NCBI RefSeq assembly: GCF_004339565.1
Contig: NZ_SMFZ01000001.1
Span: forward strand, 2,170,001-2,234,000
Source: Pseudonocardia endophytica
GTDB lineage: Bacteria; Actinomycetota; Actinomycetes; Mycobacteriales; Pseudonocardiaceae
DNA length: 64,000 bases
Reading direction: 5' to 3'
A model generated the notes under the pieces. It was not told where the DNA came from. It worked only from the letters and a program-made list of their open reading frames with translations, and did not search any database. Every line of letters starts with the position of its first letter. Position 1 is the first letter of the stretch. Positions 9,442 to 21,559 of this stretch are shown piece by piece. A program made the position numbers and the translations under genes.

Positions 9442-9590
9442 GGTGGCGCTATGAGCGCCCTCACTCGCCACCGCCCGCCCGGGATCACACGCGCGGTGCG
9501 CCATGTTCACCGGCCGGTCACACCGCGGTCACCGGTTCCCGACTCCCCCGGTTCCCCGGCTTCCGGCACCGCCGGCGGTAACCTCGCCGG

Positions 9591-11672
9591 GTGCCCGCCG
9601 CTCCCGCACTCGCCCGCGACTCCCGCGATCTTCCGGGCGTCGCCGAGCTGCTCGAGGCCGCCGTGTCCGCGGTCGGCGGACGCCGTCGCGAGGGCCAGGA
9701 CAGGATGGCCGACGCGGTGCGGAAGTCGCTGTCGTCCGGCGAGCACCTGGCCGTGCAGGCCGGCACCGGCACCGGGAAGTCGCTGGCCTACCTCGTCCCG
9801 GCGATCCGGCACGCGATGGCGCGCGACACCACCGTCGTGATCTCCACGGCGACGATCGCGCTGCAGCGCCAGCTCGTGGACCGGGACCTCCCGCGCGTCG
9901 CGAAGAGCCTGAAGTCGATGCTCGGGCGCGAGCCGTCGTTCGCGATCCTCAAGGGCCGCCGCAACTACCTGTGCATGAACAAGCTGCACGGCGAGATGGA
10001 CGACGATCCCGGCGAGGAGCAGCTGTTCGACGCGTTCGCCATCTCGGCCATGGGGCGCAACGTGAAACGCCTGCACGAGTGGTCGTCCGAGACCGAGACC
10101 GGCGACCGCGACGAGCTCGTCCCCGGCGTCCCGGACGCGGCGTGGCGGCAGGTGTCGGTCACCGCGCGGGAGTGTCTGGGTGCATCCAAGTGCCCGGTCG
10201 GCGACGACTGCTTCGCCGAGAAGGCCCGCGCCGAGGCCGGGCGGGCGGACATCGTCGTCACGAACCACGCGCTGCTGGCGATCGACGCGATGGGCGACGC
10301 GTCGGTGCTGCCCGAGCACGACGTCGTCGTCGTGGACGAGGCCCACGAGCTGGTGGACCGGGTCACCGGGGCGGCCACCGCGGAGCTGACATCGGGAACG
10401 GTCGCGGCGGCCGCGCGTCGTTGCGGCAAGCTCGTCGACCAGGACCTGGCCGACCGGCTCGCCGAGGCGGGCGAGGGTCTCGGCATGGTGCTCGGCGACA
10501 TGAACCCCGGCCGATGGGAGTCGCTGCCGCAGGCCGCGGCGGGCGCGCTGAACGCGATCCTGGAGGCCGCGGCGGGCTGCCGCCAGGCGCTCGGGCAGAA
10601 CCGCAAGGAGGACCCGGACGCCGCGACCGGGCGCAAGCTCGCGCTCGCGCTGCTGGACGAGGTGTCGGAGACGGCGCAGCGGGTCACGAAGGCGTTCGCG
10701 GAGTCCGACCCGGCCAAGCGGTACGACGTCGTGTGGCTGGGCGAGCAGGGCCCGGACGGCGCCCGGTACGCCGTGCTGCGGGTCGCACCGCTGTCGGTCG
10801 GCGGGCTGCTGCGCGAGCGGCTGTTCGCGGAGCGGACGACCGTCCTGACGTCCGCGACGCTGGCGCTCGGCGGCTCGTTCGACGCGCTGGCCCGCCAGTG
10901 GGGGCTCCCGGCGTCGACACCGTCGGAGCAGGGTGCGGCGAAAGCCGACGGCACCCACGGCGAGATGCAGGACCCGGAGGCGCCGCGCTGGTCCGGGCTG
11001 GACGTCGGGTCGCCGTTCGCGCACGCCCGCTCCGGGATCCTGTACACGGCCAGGCGCCTGCCCCCGCCCGGCCGCGACGGGCTCGCCCCCGAGACGCTGG
11101 ACGAGATCCAGGCGCTCGTCGAGGCCGCAGGCGGGCGCACGCTCGGGCTGTTCTCCTCCACCCGCGCGGCCAAGCAGGCCACCGAGGCGTTGCGCGGCAA
11201 GCTGGACACGCCCCTGCTCTGCCAGGGCGACGACGCGACGATGCTGCTGGTCAAGCGGTTCGCCGAGGACGAGGAGACCTCGCTGTTCGGGACGCTCTCG
11301 CTGTGGCAGGGCGTGGACGTGCCCGGCCCGTCGCTGTCGTTGGTGATCATCGACCGGATCCCGTTCCCGCGCCCGGACGACCCGCTCGTCGCAGCCCGGC
11401 AGAAGGCAGCGGACTCCCGGGGCGGCAACGGCTTCCTCACCGTGTCCGCGACGCACGCGGCGCTGCTGCTCGCCCAGGGCGCCGGGCGCCTGCTGCGCGG
11501 GATGGACGACCGCGGCGTCGTCGCGCTGCTGGACTCCCGGATCGCGACGGCGCGCTACGGCGGCTTCCTGCGCGCGTCGCTGCCGCCGTTCTGGGCGACC
11601 ACGGACCGGGAGAAGGTCCTCGGAGCGCTGCGACGGCTCCGCGGCGCGGACGCCGATCCCGAGGCCGACTGA
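9591..11672 (+). CDS. dinG: DinG/XPD-family ATP-dependent DNA helicase
   Basis: A superfamily 2 helicase of 693 residues. Walker A (AGTGTGKS) is near residue 62, and the DEAH box (VVVDEAHEL) is present. Cysteines expected to hold a [4Fe-4S] cluster appear in NYLCMNK, RECLGASKC and DDCF, as in DinG/XPD. The C-terminal helicase motifs include GTLSLWQGVDVPG and a QGAGRLLR motif VI. GTG 9591 is preceded by TAACCT (9579-9584) with exactly six bases between, a leaderless layout. A perfect 13-bp hairpin follows the gene. Confidence 0.92.
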   Translation: MPAAPALARDSRDLPGVAELLEAAVSAVGGRRREGQDRMADAVRKSLSSGEHLAVQAGTGTGKSLAYLVPAIRHAMARDTTVVISTATIALQRQLVDRDLPRVAKSLKSMLGREPSFAILKGRRNYLCMNKLHGEMDDDPGEEQLFDAFAISAMGRNVKRLHEWSSETETGDRDELVPGVPDAAWRQVSVTARECLGASKCPVGDDCFAEKARAEAGRADIVVTNHALLAIDAMGDASVLPEHDVVVVDEAHELVDRVTGAATAELTSGTVAAAARRCGKLVDQDLADRLAEAGEGLGMVLGDMNPGRWESLPQAAAGALNAILEAAAGCRQALGQNRKEDPDAATGRKLALALLDEVSETAQRVTKAFAESDPAKRYDVVWLGEQGPDGARYAVLRVAPLSVGGLLRERLFAERTTVLTSATLALGGSFDALARQWGLPASTPSEQGAAKADGTHGEMQDPEAPRWSGLDVGSPFAHARSGILYTARRLPPPGRDGLAPETLDEIQALVEAAGGRTLGLFSSTRAAKQATEALRGKLDTPLLCQGDDATMLLVKRFAEDEETSLFGTLSLWQGVDVPGPSLSLVIIDRIPFPRPDDPLVAARQKAADSRGGNGFLTVSATHAALLLAQGAGRLLRGMDDRGVVALLDSRIATARYGGFLRASLPPFWATTDREKVLGALRRLRGADADPEAD

Positions 11673-11733
11673 CCCTCGGCTGTGCCGCGGCACCGGCGCG
11701 GGATGCCGCCCACCCGCCGGCGCACCCCACGTC

Positions 11734-11769
11734 GGCGTGTCGCACCTGCTGCGACCGGTGCGACACGCC
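11734..11769 (+). terminator. Hairpin downstream of dinG
   Basis: Arms GGCGTGTCGCACC and GGTGCGACACGCC pair perfectly over 13 bp around a ten-base loop, 61 bases after the dinG stop and before the ohr promoter. No U-tract follows, which is usual for very GC-rich actinobacteria. Confidence 0.6.
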
Positions 11770-11825
11770 GGGCCGGGGTGCGGCACGGTGCCGCGGGCGG
11801 GTCCGCGCTAGGTTCGGACCAGGTC

Positions 11826-11839
11826 GGTAGCGCACTACC
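11826..11839. promoter_or_regulatory. Palindrome in the ohr promoter region, possible operator
   Basis: The inverted repeat GGTAG, CGCA, CTACC lies 27 bases before the ohr start and just ahead of its strong ribosome site. Its place suits a repressor site for a MarR/OhrR-type peroxide sensor, but no such regulator gene is adjacent. Confidence 0.45.
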
Positions 11840-11865
11840 GGATTGGACACCAGCGAGGAGGAACC

Positions 11866-12288
11866 ATGGCGGACGCCGTGTACACGACCGAGGCGATCTC
11901 GTCCGGCGGCGGGCGGGACGGCCGGGTCCGGACGGACGACGGGATGATCGACCAGGAGCTGAAGATGCCGCCCGGCCTCGGCGGCCCCGGCGGCGCGACG
12001 AACCCGGAGCAGCTGTTCGCCGCGGCCTACGCCACGTGCTTCCACGGCGCGCTGCGTCTGGTCGCCGGCAAGAAGGGCGTGACGGTCCCGGACGACGCGA
12101 CCGTGAGCGCGACGGTCAGCCTGGAGCCGGACGACACCAGCTTCCACGTCGCTGCCGTGCTCGTCGCGAACCTGCCCGGCCTGGGCGAGTACGAGGCGAA
12201 CGACCTGGTCAAGGCCGCGCACCAGGTGTGCCCGTACTCGAAGGCCACCCGCGGCAACGTCGACGTGACGCTGAAGGTCACGAACTGA
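11866..12288 (+). CDS. ohr: Organic hydroperoxide resistance protein (Ohr/OsmC family)
   Basis: A thiol peroxidase subunit of 140 residues that reduces organic hydroperoxides. Both redox cysteines are present, in YATCFHGAL near residue 59 and HQVCPYSKATRGN near residue 123, with the ATNPEQLFAAAY helix start and the C-terminal NVDVTLKV strand of Ohr. The ribosome site is excellent (GAGGAGG, five bases before ATG). The gene is monocistronic, with hairpins on both sides. Confidence 0.93.
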   Translation: MADAVYTTEAISSGGGRDGRVRTDDGMIDQELKMPPGLGGPGGATNPEQLFAAAYATCFHGALRLVAGKKGVTVPDDATVSATVSLEPDDTSFHVAAVLVANLPGLGEYEANDLVKAAHQVCPYSKATRGNVDVTLKVTN

Positions 12289-12295
12289 GGCGCCC

Positions 12296-12324
12296 GGCGT
12301 CCCGTCCGATCAGGACGGGACGCC
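12296..12324. terminator. Hairpin terminator after ohr
   Basis: Arms GGCGTCCCGTCC and GGACGGGACGCC pair perfectly over 12 bp around GATCA, starting eight bases after the ohr stop. The genes on the other side converge here, so it may act in both directions. Confidence 0.75.
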
Positions 12325-12325
12325 C

Positions 12326-12446
12326 TCAGGTCACCGCGATGACGACCAGCCCGCTCACCGCGCGGTAGGCGAGCGTCGACGCCGTCCGGTCGTCCCGAGC
12401 AGCGCCCCGAACGCCGGCGCGATCAGCCCGGCCCGCACGAGGACGC

Positions 12447-12450
<4 letters not shown>
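12326..12450 (-). pseudogene. Possible frameshifted small membrane protein
   Basis: A GTG (12450) overlaps the stop of the PTH2-like gene as GTGA and opens a frame with a hydrophobic N-terminus (VRAGLIAPAFGALLGTTG) that soon turns Arg-rich and stops at 12355. The neighbouring frame continues with STLAYRAVSGLVVIAVT and stops at 12326, reading like the second half of the same small membrane protein. This looks like a single frameshift near 12388, or a sequence error. The homology is not recognised, so the call is weak. Confidence 0.3.
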
Positions 12451-16203
<3,753 letters not shown>

Positions 16204-16404
16204 CGCGAGACCTCCACTGGTGCCTCCTGCACTTGCCTGACCTGAGCTGTCCCCGCACACGGGGCACGTGGACTCTAGCTTCCGTGGACCGGTCGCCGCC
16301 CGCTCGGGGCGAGGGATCACCGGCCGCGGGACGATTGTGCTCTACCGGGGGTAGAACGACCAACCCGGTCCCCGGTCGGGGTCGGTGAACGGTGTCGCGA
16401 GCCC

Positions 16405-16474
16405 ACCTCGCAGGGCGTCATCGGGCCGCGCAGGTCCGACAGGGCCTGCGGCGTCGGCGGATTCCCTGCGAGGT
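16405..16474 (-). terminator. Nested hairpin after the PIG-L deacetylase gene
   Basis: Outer arms ACCTCGCAGGG and CCCTGCGAGGT (11 bp, perfect) enclose an inner pair (GCCGC...GCAGG with CCTGCGGC). The structure starts 17 bases after the deacetylase stop and lies ahead of the ctaD promoter region, so termination is the simplest reading. Confidence 0.5.
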
Positions 16475-16490
16475 CGGAGGTCGCGTCCGC

Positions 16491-17312
16491 TCAGCGCAGG
16501 GGCTCGAACAGCTCCGACCAGATGTCCGGCGCGGACGCCGGGTTCGGCGGCTCGTCGACGATGTAGAACTCCGTGCCGAGCCCCATCGCGAACACCGGCT
16601 CCGGCATCGTGAGCATGAAGTGGTCCGGGCCCATCTGGCTGCGGTGGACCTTCATCGACGCCCGCTTCGTCTCGGCGTACTCGACCGCCTCGACCCGGTG
16701 TGTGATCTCCGACTCCGGCTTGCCGAACGAGCCGTCGTCCGGGATCTCCGGCGGCTCCCAGTCGGCGCCACCGCCCGCCCGCCCGAGGTTCTCCCGCATG
16801 CCCTTCATGCCGCGGATCAGCCAGTCCCGGTTCGTCGTGCCCTGCGCGACGACCGGGACGGCGGCCAGCTCGCCCGCCCGCTTGCCGACGCGGTGCACCT
16901 GGATGTGGTCGGGGTGGCCGTAGCCGCCGTTGTCGTCGTAGATCGTGAGGACGTCGGCCTCCTCCTCGTCGAGGATCAGCGCGAGCCGCTTCGCCGCGTG
17001 CTCGACCGGCGCCTGCCAGAAGCAGAACGGCGCGTCGTTGGTCGGCTCGCCCATCATCCCGGAGTCGACGTAGCCCAGGAACTCGACGCGCGCGGCACCG
17101 AGCACGGCCGCCGACTCGTAGCACTCCTGCGAGCGCCGCACGGCGAGCTGCTCGCCGTCGGCCAGCACGCCGGGTTGCGGCTCGCCCCGCTCACCGCGGG
17201 TGGCGAACACGAGCACGACGCGATGCCCGGCCGCCGTGGCCTTGGCGAGCGTGCCCGCGGTGCCGATCGACTCGTCGTCGGGATGGGCGTGGAAGCTGAC
17301 GATGGTCCCCAC
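16491..17312 (-). CDS. PIG-L family N-deacetylase
   Basis: A zinc deacetylase-type protein of 273 residues from the LmbE/PIG-L superfamily, which includes the mycothiol enzymes MshB and Mca. Metal-binding motifs are AHPDDE at residues 9-14 and GYGHPDH near residue 128; the catalytic Asp pair is present. The sequence does not clearly match Mca or MshB, so the amide or N-acetyl sugar substrate stays open. GTG 17312 has TAGGCT exactly seven bases upstream, again a leaderless-style promoter. Confidence 0.85.
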   Translation of the reverse strand: MGTIVSFHAHPDDESIGTAGTLAKATAAGHRVVLVFATRGERGEPQPGVLADGEQLAVRRSQECYESAAVLGAARVEFLGYVDSGMMGEPTNDAPFCFWQAPVEHAAKRLALILDEEEADVLTIYDDNGGYGHPDHIQVHRVGKRAGELAAVPVVAQGTTNRDWLIRGMKGMRENLGRAGGGADWEPPEIPDDGSFGKPESEITHRVEAVEYAETKRASMKVHRSQMGPDHFMLTMPEPVFAMGLGTEFYIVDEPPNPASAPDIWSELFEPLR

Positions 17313-17337
17313 GCCGCGGAGCCTAGCCAGACGGCGA

Positions 17338-19224
17338 TCAGCCCAGGATGCGGGTCAGGGCCGGGCCGACCTCCCCCAGTCGCGACACCGTCTGGCACCG
17401 GCCACCGCCCCGGGCGGCCAGTGCGGCCGACGCCGCCAGCGCCTCCGGGTCCGGCTCGCCCGGCTGGGGAAGGAGCACGTGCACGCGGTCGATCCCGGCG
17501 AGCGCCGTGGCCGGGTCGTCGCCCGCGGTGTGCAGGCAGTCCGACAGCAGCACGACCATCCGCTCCTGCGCGGGCGCCGCCGACAGCTGCTTCGACGCCT
17601 CGCGCAGGGCTGCGGCGAGGTCCGTCGTGCCGTGCCCGCGCAAACCGACCAGCTCGGCGACGAGGGCCTCCGGTGGTCGGGCGTTCCCCTGGCGCTGGAG
17701 GATCTTCACTCCGGAGCCGAACGCCAGAACGCCCGGCTCCATCTTCGTCGCGCCCGACGACGACGCCAGCACGACGCCGGACGCCGCCACCGCCGCCAGC
17801 GCCACCGCCAGCCCCTGCATCGACCCGGAGATGTCGACGAGCAGGCAGATCGCCCGCCGGTGCGCCGTCCAGTCCCGGGTCACGACGTCCTCGGCGCCGG
17901 GTCGCGACGAGCGTCCCGGCTCCCAGGTGTCGAGCGTGCGGTCCAGGTCGAGGTCGCCCTCGCCGCCCCGGCGCGGGCCGAGCCTGCGGGTACCCCGCGC
18001 CTTGGCGGGCCCGACCCGTCCGAGCCGCAGGAACACGCGCCCGGCCAGCCGCTTGGCCTGCGCACGCAGCTCGGCGTCGGTCGCGACGGCGAGGTCGGCC
18101 AGCAGCGCGGACGCCGCTTCCGGGTCCTCGGCCATCATCTGGTCGAACGCGTCGACGTCGAGCTCGCCGAGCTCCGGCGACACGTCGTCGAACTGCTCGT
18201 GGCGCGACGACAGCTCGTTGCGCCCCAGCGTCCGCTCGCCCCGCTGCGGACGGGAGCGGCCACCCTGCTGGCCCGGCGCCCCGGAGGGCGGCGGGCCGTC
18301 AGCTTTTCCCGGGTCGGTGTCCTCGCCGGACTCCGCGGGGTCGTCCGGGGGCCACAGCTTGTCCAGGAGCTCGTCCAGCACCGATTCCGGGGTCCGTTCC
18401 ACGCCGTCGGCGATCCGGATCCGTCCGGACAGCGCCGCGTGCGCCGCGTCCCGCGCCGTCTCCCGGCCGAACGGGTCCTCGCCGCGCAGCCGGGCCAGCC
18501 CGGTGAGCACGTGCGCCAGGTCGATCGCCCCGCGTACGGACGAGCCCATCCGGACGTCCCGGTGTTCCCGGGTGGCCCGCGCCAGTGCGACGGCCAGGAT
18601 CACGGCGCGCCCCTCGACCTTCGTCACCGAGGCGGTGATCGTCTGCTCGGCGTGCTCGTCCTGGTAGCCGAGCACGATGCGGCACATGCGGTCGGCGATG
18701 GCCTGGCTGACCCGTGCCGTGCCGATCGCGTCGAACGGGTTCATCGCGGCGATCAGCCGGAACCCAGGACCCGCCGAGACGGTTCCCAGGCGCGGCACCG
18801 TGATCTCGCCCTCGGTGAGGACGGTGATCAGGACGTTCAGCGTCTCCTCGGGGATCCGGTTCATCTCCTCGAGGTAGAGGAGGCCTCCTCCCCCGTCCGC
18901 ACCGTCACCGCGCATCGCCTGGAGCAGCGGACCGTCCACGAAGGACCCGGCCTGGTAGCCGTCGGTGAGGACCTGCGCCGGGTCGAACGTGCCGACCAGC
19001 CGCGCCGGGGTCAGCTCCGCGTTCCCCTCGACGAACACCATCCGCTGCCCGGCCTCGCGGGCGATCTCGTGCAGCAACGTGGACTTGCCGGTTCCGGGAG
19101 GGCCCTCCAGCACCACGTGCCGCCCGGTCGCGAGCGCGACAGTGAGTACCTCGCGCTCCCGTCGGAGCCCGACGATCGGGATCCGGTTCGCCTGCGTCTG
19201 AGTTGTCGTTGACAGCGCCGTCAC
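17338..19224 (-). CDS. MoxR-type AAA+ ATPase fused to a VWA domain
   Basis: A protein of 628 residues in three parts: an N-terminal MoxR/ChlI-like AAA+ domain (Walker A EGPPGTGKST near residue 43, Walker B LLYLEEMNR, sensor AAMNPFD), an acidic/Pro/Gly-rich linker (about 295-345), and a C-terminal VWA domain with the metal-binding motif LLVDISGSM near residue 440. Pairs of this type (CbbQ/CbbO, NorQ/NorD, CoxD/CoxE) remodel or mature metalloenzymes; here both are one chain. It is divergent from the benzoate-CoA ligase gene, suggesting a dedicated helper for the box pathway, possibly for the diiron BoxB. Magnesium chelatase-like function is an alternative. Confidence 0.85.
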   Translation of the reverse strand: MTALSTTTQTQANRIPIVGLRREREVLTVALATGRHVVLEGPPGTGKSTLLHEIAREAGQRMVFVEGNAELTPARLVGTFDPAQVLTDGYQAGSFVDGPLLQAMRGDGADGGGGLLYLEEMNRIPEETLNVLITVLTEGEITVPRLGTVSAGPGFRLIAAMNPFDAIGTARVSQAIADRMCRIVLGYQDEHAEQTITASVTKVEGRAVILAVALARATREHRDVRMGSSVRGAIDLAHVLTGLARLRGEDPFGRETARDAAHAALSGRIRIADGVERTPESVLDELLDKLWPPDDPAESGEDTDPGKADGPPPSGAPGQQGGRSRPQRGERTLGRNELSSRHEQFDDVSPELGELDVDAFDQMMAEDPEAASALLADLAVATDAELRAQAKRLAGRVFLRLGRVGPAKARGTRRLGPRRGGEGDLDLDRTLDTWEPGRSSRPGAEDVVTRDWTAHRRAICLLVDISGSMQGLAVALAAVAASGVVLASSSGATKMEPGVLAFGSGVKILQRQGNARPPEALVAELVGLRGHGTTDLAAALREASKQLSAAPAQERMVVLLSDCLHTAGDDPATALAGIDRVHVLLPQPGEPDPEALAASAALAARGGGRCQTVSRLGEVGPALTRILG

Positions 19225-19285
19225 CTCCGTGATGCTGGTCGCATGTCATCACACCGGAGACCCTTTCGGGAACGGTCGACGGTTC

Positions 19286-19314
19286 TTCGACGCCGCGCGA
19301 ATCGTGTGTAGCAT
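19286..19314 (+). promoter_or_regulatory. Likely promoter of the benzoate-CoA ligase gene
   Basis: TTCGAC (19286-19291) and TAGCAT (19309-19314) are separated by 17 bases in the 188-bp gap between the divergent AAA+/VWA and ligase genes. The implied leader is about 90 bases. Confidence 0.45.
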
Positions 19315-19412
19315 CACAGTTACGCCTGTTCGCTCCGCACCCGTCGCCGCCCGGTCCCGTCCGTTCGCTCCGCGCGCGTCGCTCACCCACCCGAACCAGG
19401 AGCACCACCACC

Positions 19413-21002
19413 ATGGCCGATCTCTTCAACGCCGCGGAGTATCTGACCGCCCGTCGCGTGGACGCCGGTGACGGCGACCGCGTCGCCGTGCACCACCCCG
19501 GTGGCCGGCTGACCTACGCCGAGCTGACCGACGAGGTCCGGCGCGTCGCGGGCGCGCTGCGCTCGCTCGGGGTGCGGCCGGAGCAGCGGGTGCTGCTCGT
19601 GATGCCGGACGACGTGGAGCTGTTCACGGCGATCCTCGCCGCGATCTGGCTGGGCGCGGTCGCCGTGCCGTCGTCGACGATGCTGACCGGGCGCGAGCTG
19701 TCGGTGCTGGTCCGCGACTCGCGGGCCGGCGTGGTGATCGGTGGCGAACCGTTCGCCGCGGCGCTGACCACCGCCGTGGACGGAGCACCGGACGTGCACA
19801 GCGTCGTCCTGACCGGACAGTCGCGTGTGGACACCGCGGCCCGGTCGCTGACCTGGGACGAGATGCTCGCCGCCTCCGACGGGCCGGTGGACGCGCCGTA
19901 CGGCACCTGGGACGAGTCGCAGGCGTTGTGGCTCTACACGTCCGGGACCACCGGCAAGCCGAAGGGCGCGATGCACCGGCACGCGGACATCCGCTCCGTG
20001 GCCGAGACGTACGGCACGCAGGTGCTCGGCATCGAGCCCGACGACGTCTGCCTGTCCGTCGCGAAGCTGTTCTTCGCCTACGGCATCGGCAACTCGATGT
20101 TCTTCCCGCTCTCGGTCGGCGCGTCCGCCGTGCTGGAACCGTCCCGTCCGAACCCGGATCTGTACTCCCGCCTGGCCGAGCAGCATCGCGCGACGCTGTT
20201 CTTCGCCGTGCCCAGCTTCTGGGGCCCGATGATCGCCGCCGACCTGCCGCCGGAGCGGTTCGCCACCGTCCGCCGCGGCGCGTCCGCGGGCGAGGCGCTG
20301 CCGGCGCGGATGTTCCACGGCGTGCGCGACCGCTACGGCTTCGAGGTGCTCGACGGCATCGGCTCCACCGAGGCGCTGCACATCTTCATCTCCAACCGGC
20401 CGGGCGAGGTCGTGCCGGGCAGCTCCGGATTCCCGGTACCGGGCTACCAGGTGGAGCTGCGCCGCACCGACGGTTCGGTGATCACCGGGGCGGGCGAGTC
20501 CGGGATGCTGTTCATCTCCGGCGACTCGATCTGCACCGGCTACTGGTGCCGTACCGACGTCAACCGTCTCGTGTTCCACGGCGAGTGGATGCGCACCGGC
20601 GACCAGTACGTCCGCGGCGAGGACGGCTCCTACACCTGCCTCGGCCGCGCCGACGACGTCCTGAAGGTCGGCGGGATCTGGGTAAGCCCGAGCGAGGTCG
20701 AGGTCCGGCTGCTGGAGCACCCGTCGCTGGCCGAGGCCGTCGTCGTCGGGCTGCCCGACTCCGACGGGCTGGACAAGCCGGTCGCGTTCGTCGTCGCCCG
20801 CGACGGCGTCGAGGCCCCGGACGCCGACGAGCTGATCGCGTTCTGCCGCGACGGGCTCGCGGCGTTCAAGCGGCCGCGCGCGGTGATCGCGGTCGACGAG
20901 CTGCCGAAGACCGCCACCGGCAAGATCCAGCGCTTCCGGCTGCGCGAGCAGGCTGCCACCCTCACCCTGACCACACCGGCGGTCCCCGAGACCGCGGTCT
21001 GA
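19413..21002 (+). CDS. bclA: Benzoate-CoA ligase (ANL superfamily)
   Basis: An adenylate-forming ligase of 529 residues that activates benzoate to benzoyl-CoA with ATP. The P-loop LYTSGTTGKPKGAMH is near residue 170, the family's LFFAYGIGNSMFFPL segment, DGIGSTEALHIF and the C-terminal lysine motif LPKTATGKIQRF are all present. LFFAYGIGN and STEALHIFISN are typical of benzoate-CoA ligases rather than fatty acyl-CoA ligases, and boxC and boxB follow. AGGAGC lies ten bases before ATG. Close analogues such as hydroxybenzoates cannot be excluded as substrates. Confidence 0.9.
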   Translation: MADLFNAAEYLTARRVDAGDGDRVAVHHPGGRLTYAELTDEVRRVAGALRSLGVRPEQRVLLVMPDDVELFTAILAAIWLGAVAVPSSTMLTGRELSVLVRDSRAGVVIGGEPFAAALTTAVDGAPDVHSVVLTGQSRVDTAARSLTWDEMLAASDGPVDAPYGTWDESQALWLYTSGTTGKPKGAMHRHADIRSVAETYGTQVLGIEPDDVCLSVAKLFFAYGIGNSMFFPLSVGASAVLEPSRPNPDLYSRLAEQHRATLFFAVPSFWGPMIAADLPPERFATVRRGASAGEALPARMFHGVRDRYGFEVLDGIGSTEALHIFISNRPGEVVPGSSGFPVPGYQVELRRTDGSVITGAGESGMLFISGDSICTGYWCRTDVNRLVFHGEWMRTGDQYVRGEDGSYTCLGRADDVLKVGGIWVSPSEVEVRLLEHPSLAEAVVVGLPDSDGLDKPVAFVVARDGVEAPDADELIAFCRDGLAAFKRPRAVIAVDELPKTATGKIQRFRLREQAATLTLTTPAVPETAV

Positions 21003-21025
21003 GAACGCGGCCGGACGAGGAACGC

Positions 21026-21445
21026 ATGAGTGACTGGCAGTGGGTCCGCGAGACCCCCGCATCCTGGGACGACGACAAGGCCGACGTGCTGGCCGGGCTC
21101 GACCCGGGTCTGTTCGGCCTCGGCTCCCCGGAGCACGGCGACGCGCTCGGCGACGAGTGGTGGCGCGTCGAGGACTCCCGCGGCGAGGTCGTCGGCTACG
21201 GGCGGCTCGACGACACCTGGGGCGACGCCGAGATCCTCGTGCTCGTGTCCCCGGCACACCGGCGGACGGGCGTCGGCGGGTTCGTCGTGGCCCGTCTCGA
21301 GGAGGAGGCCGGGCGGCGCGGCCTGAACTACATCTACAACGTCGTCCCGGACGGCCACCCGGATCCCGAGCAGGTCACCGGCTGGCTGGCCGCACACGGC
21401 TTCGAGGGCAACGACGTCGGGGAGCTGCGCAAGAAGGTCGGCTGA
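21026..21445 (+). CDS. GNAT-family N-acetyltransferase
   Basis: A protein of 139 residues with the GNAT acetyl-CoA loop in VSPAHRRTGVGGFVVARL near residue 80 and a closing strand-helix (WLAAHGFEGNDVGELRKKV). It begins 23 bases after bclA with GAGGAA before its ATG, so it is probably co-transcribed. Acyl-CoA ligases are often switched off by lysine acetylation, so a ligase-modifying role is an attractive guess; small-molecule acetylation is equally possible. Confidence 0.8.
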   Translation: MSDWQWVRETPASWDDDKADVLAGLDPGLFGLGSPEHGDALGDEWWRVEDSRGEVVGYGRLDDTWGDAEILVLVSPAHRRTGVGGFVVARLEEEAGRRGLNYIYNVVPDGHPDPEQVTGWLAAHGFEGNDVGELRKKVG

Positions 21446-21503
21446 CGCCGGGCCGTCCCCACCCGGGCCGACGTGCACTCCGACTCTCTACAGAACTTTC
21501 GCG

Positions 21504-21532
21504 TTGCGTCTGCTTGTCGTAGACTTTTGATA
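21504..21532 (+). promoter_or_regulatory. Likely boxC-boxB promoter
   Basis: TTGCGT (21504-21509) and TTGATA (21527-21532) are spaced by 17 bases, 28 bases before the boxC ATG. The surrounding TCTAC at 21486 and GTAGA at 21519 form a loose inverted repeat. The same -35 hexamer, TTGCGT, occurs at both nic promoters. Confidence 0.5.
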
Positions 21533-21559
21533 CCCACCCAGCAGGAGGCGGTGCCCACC

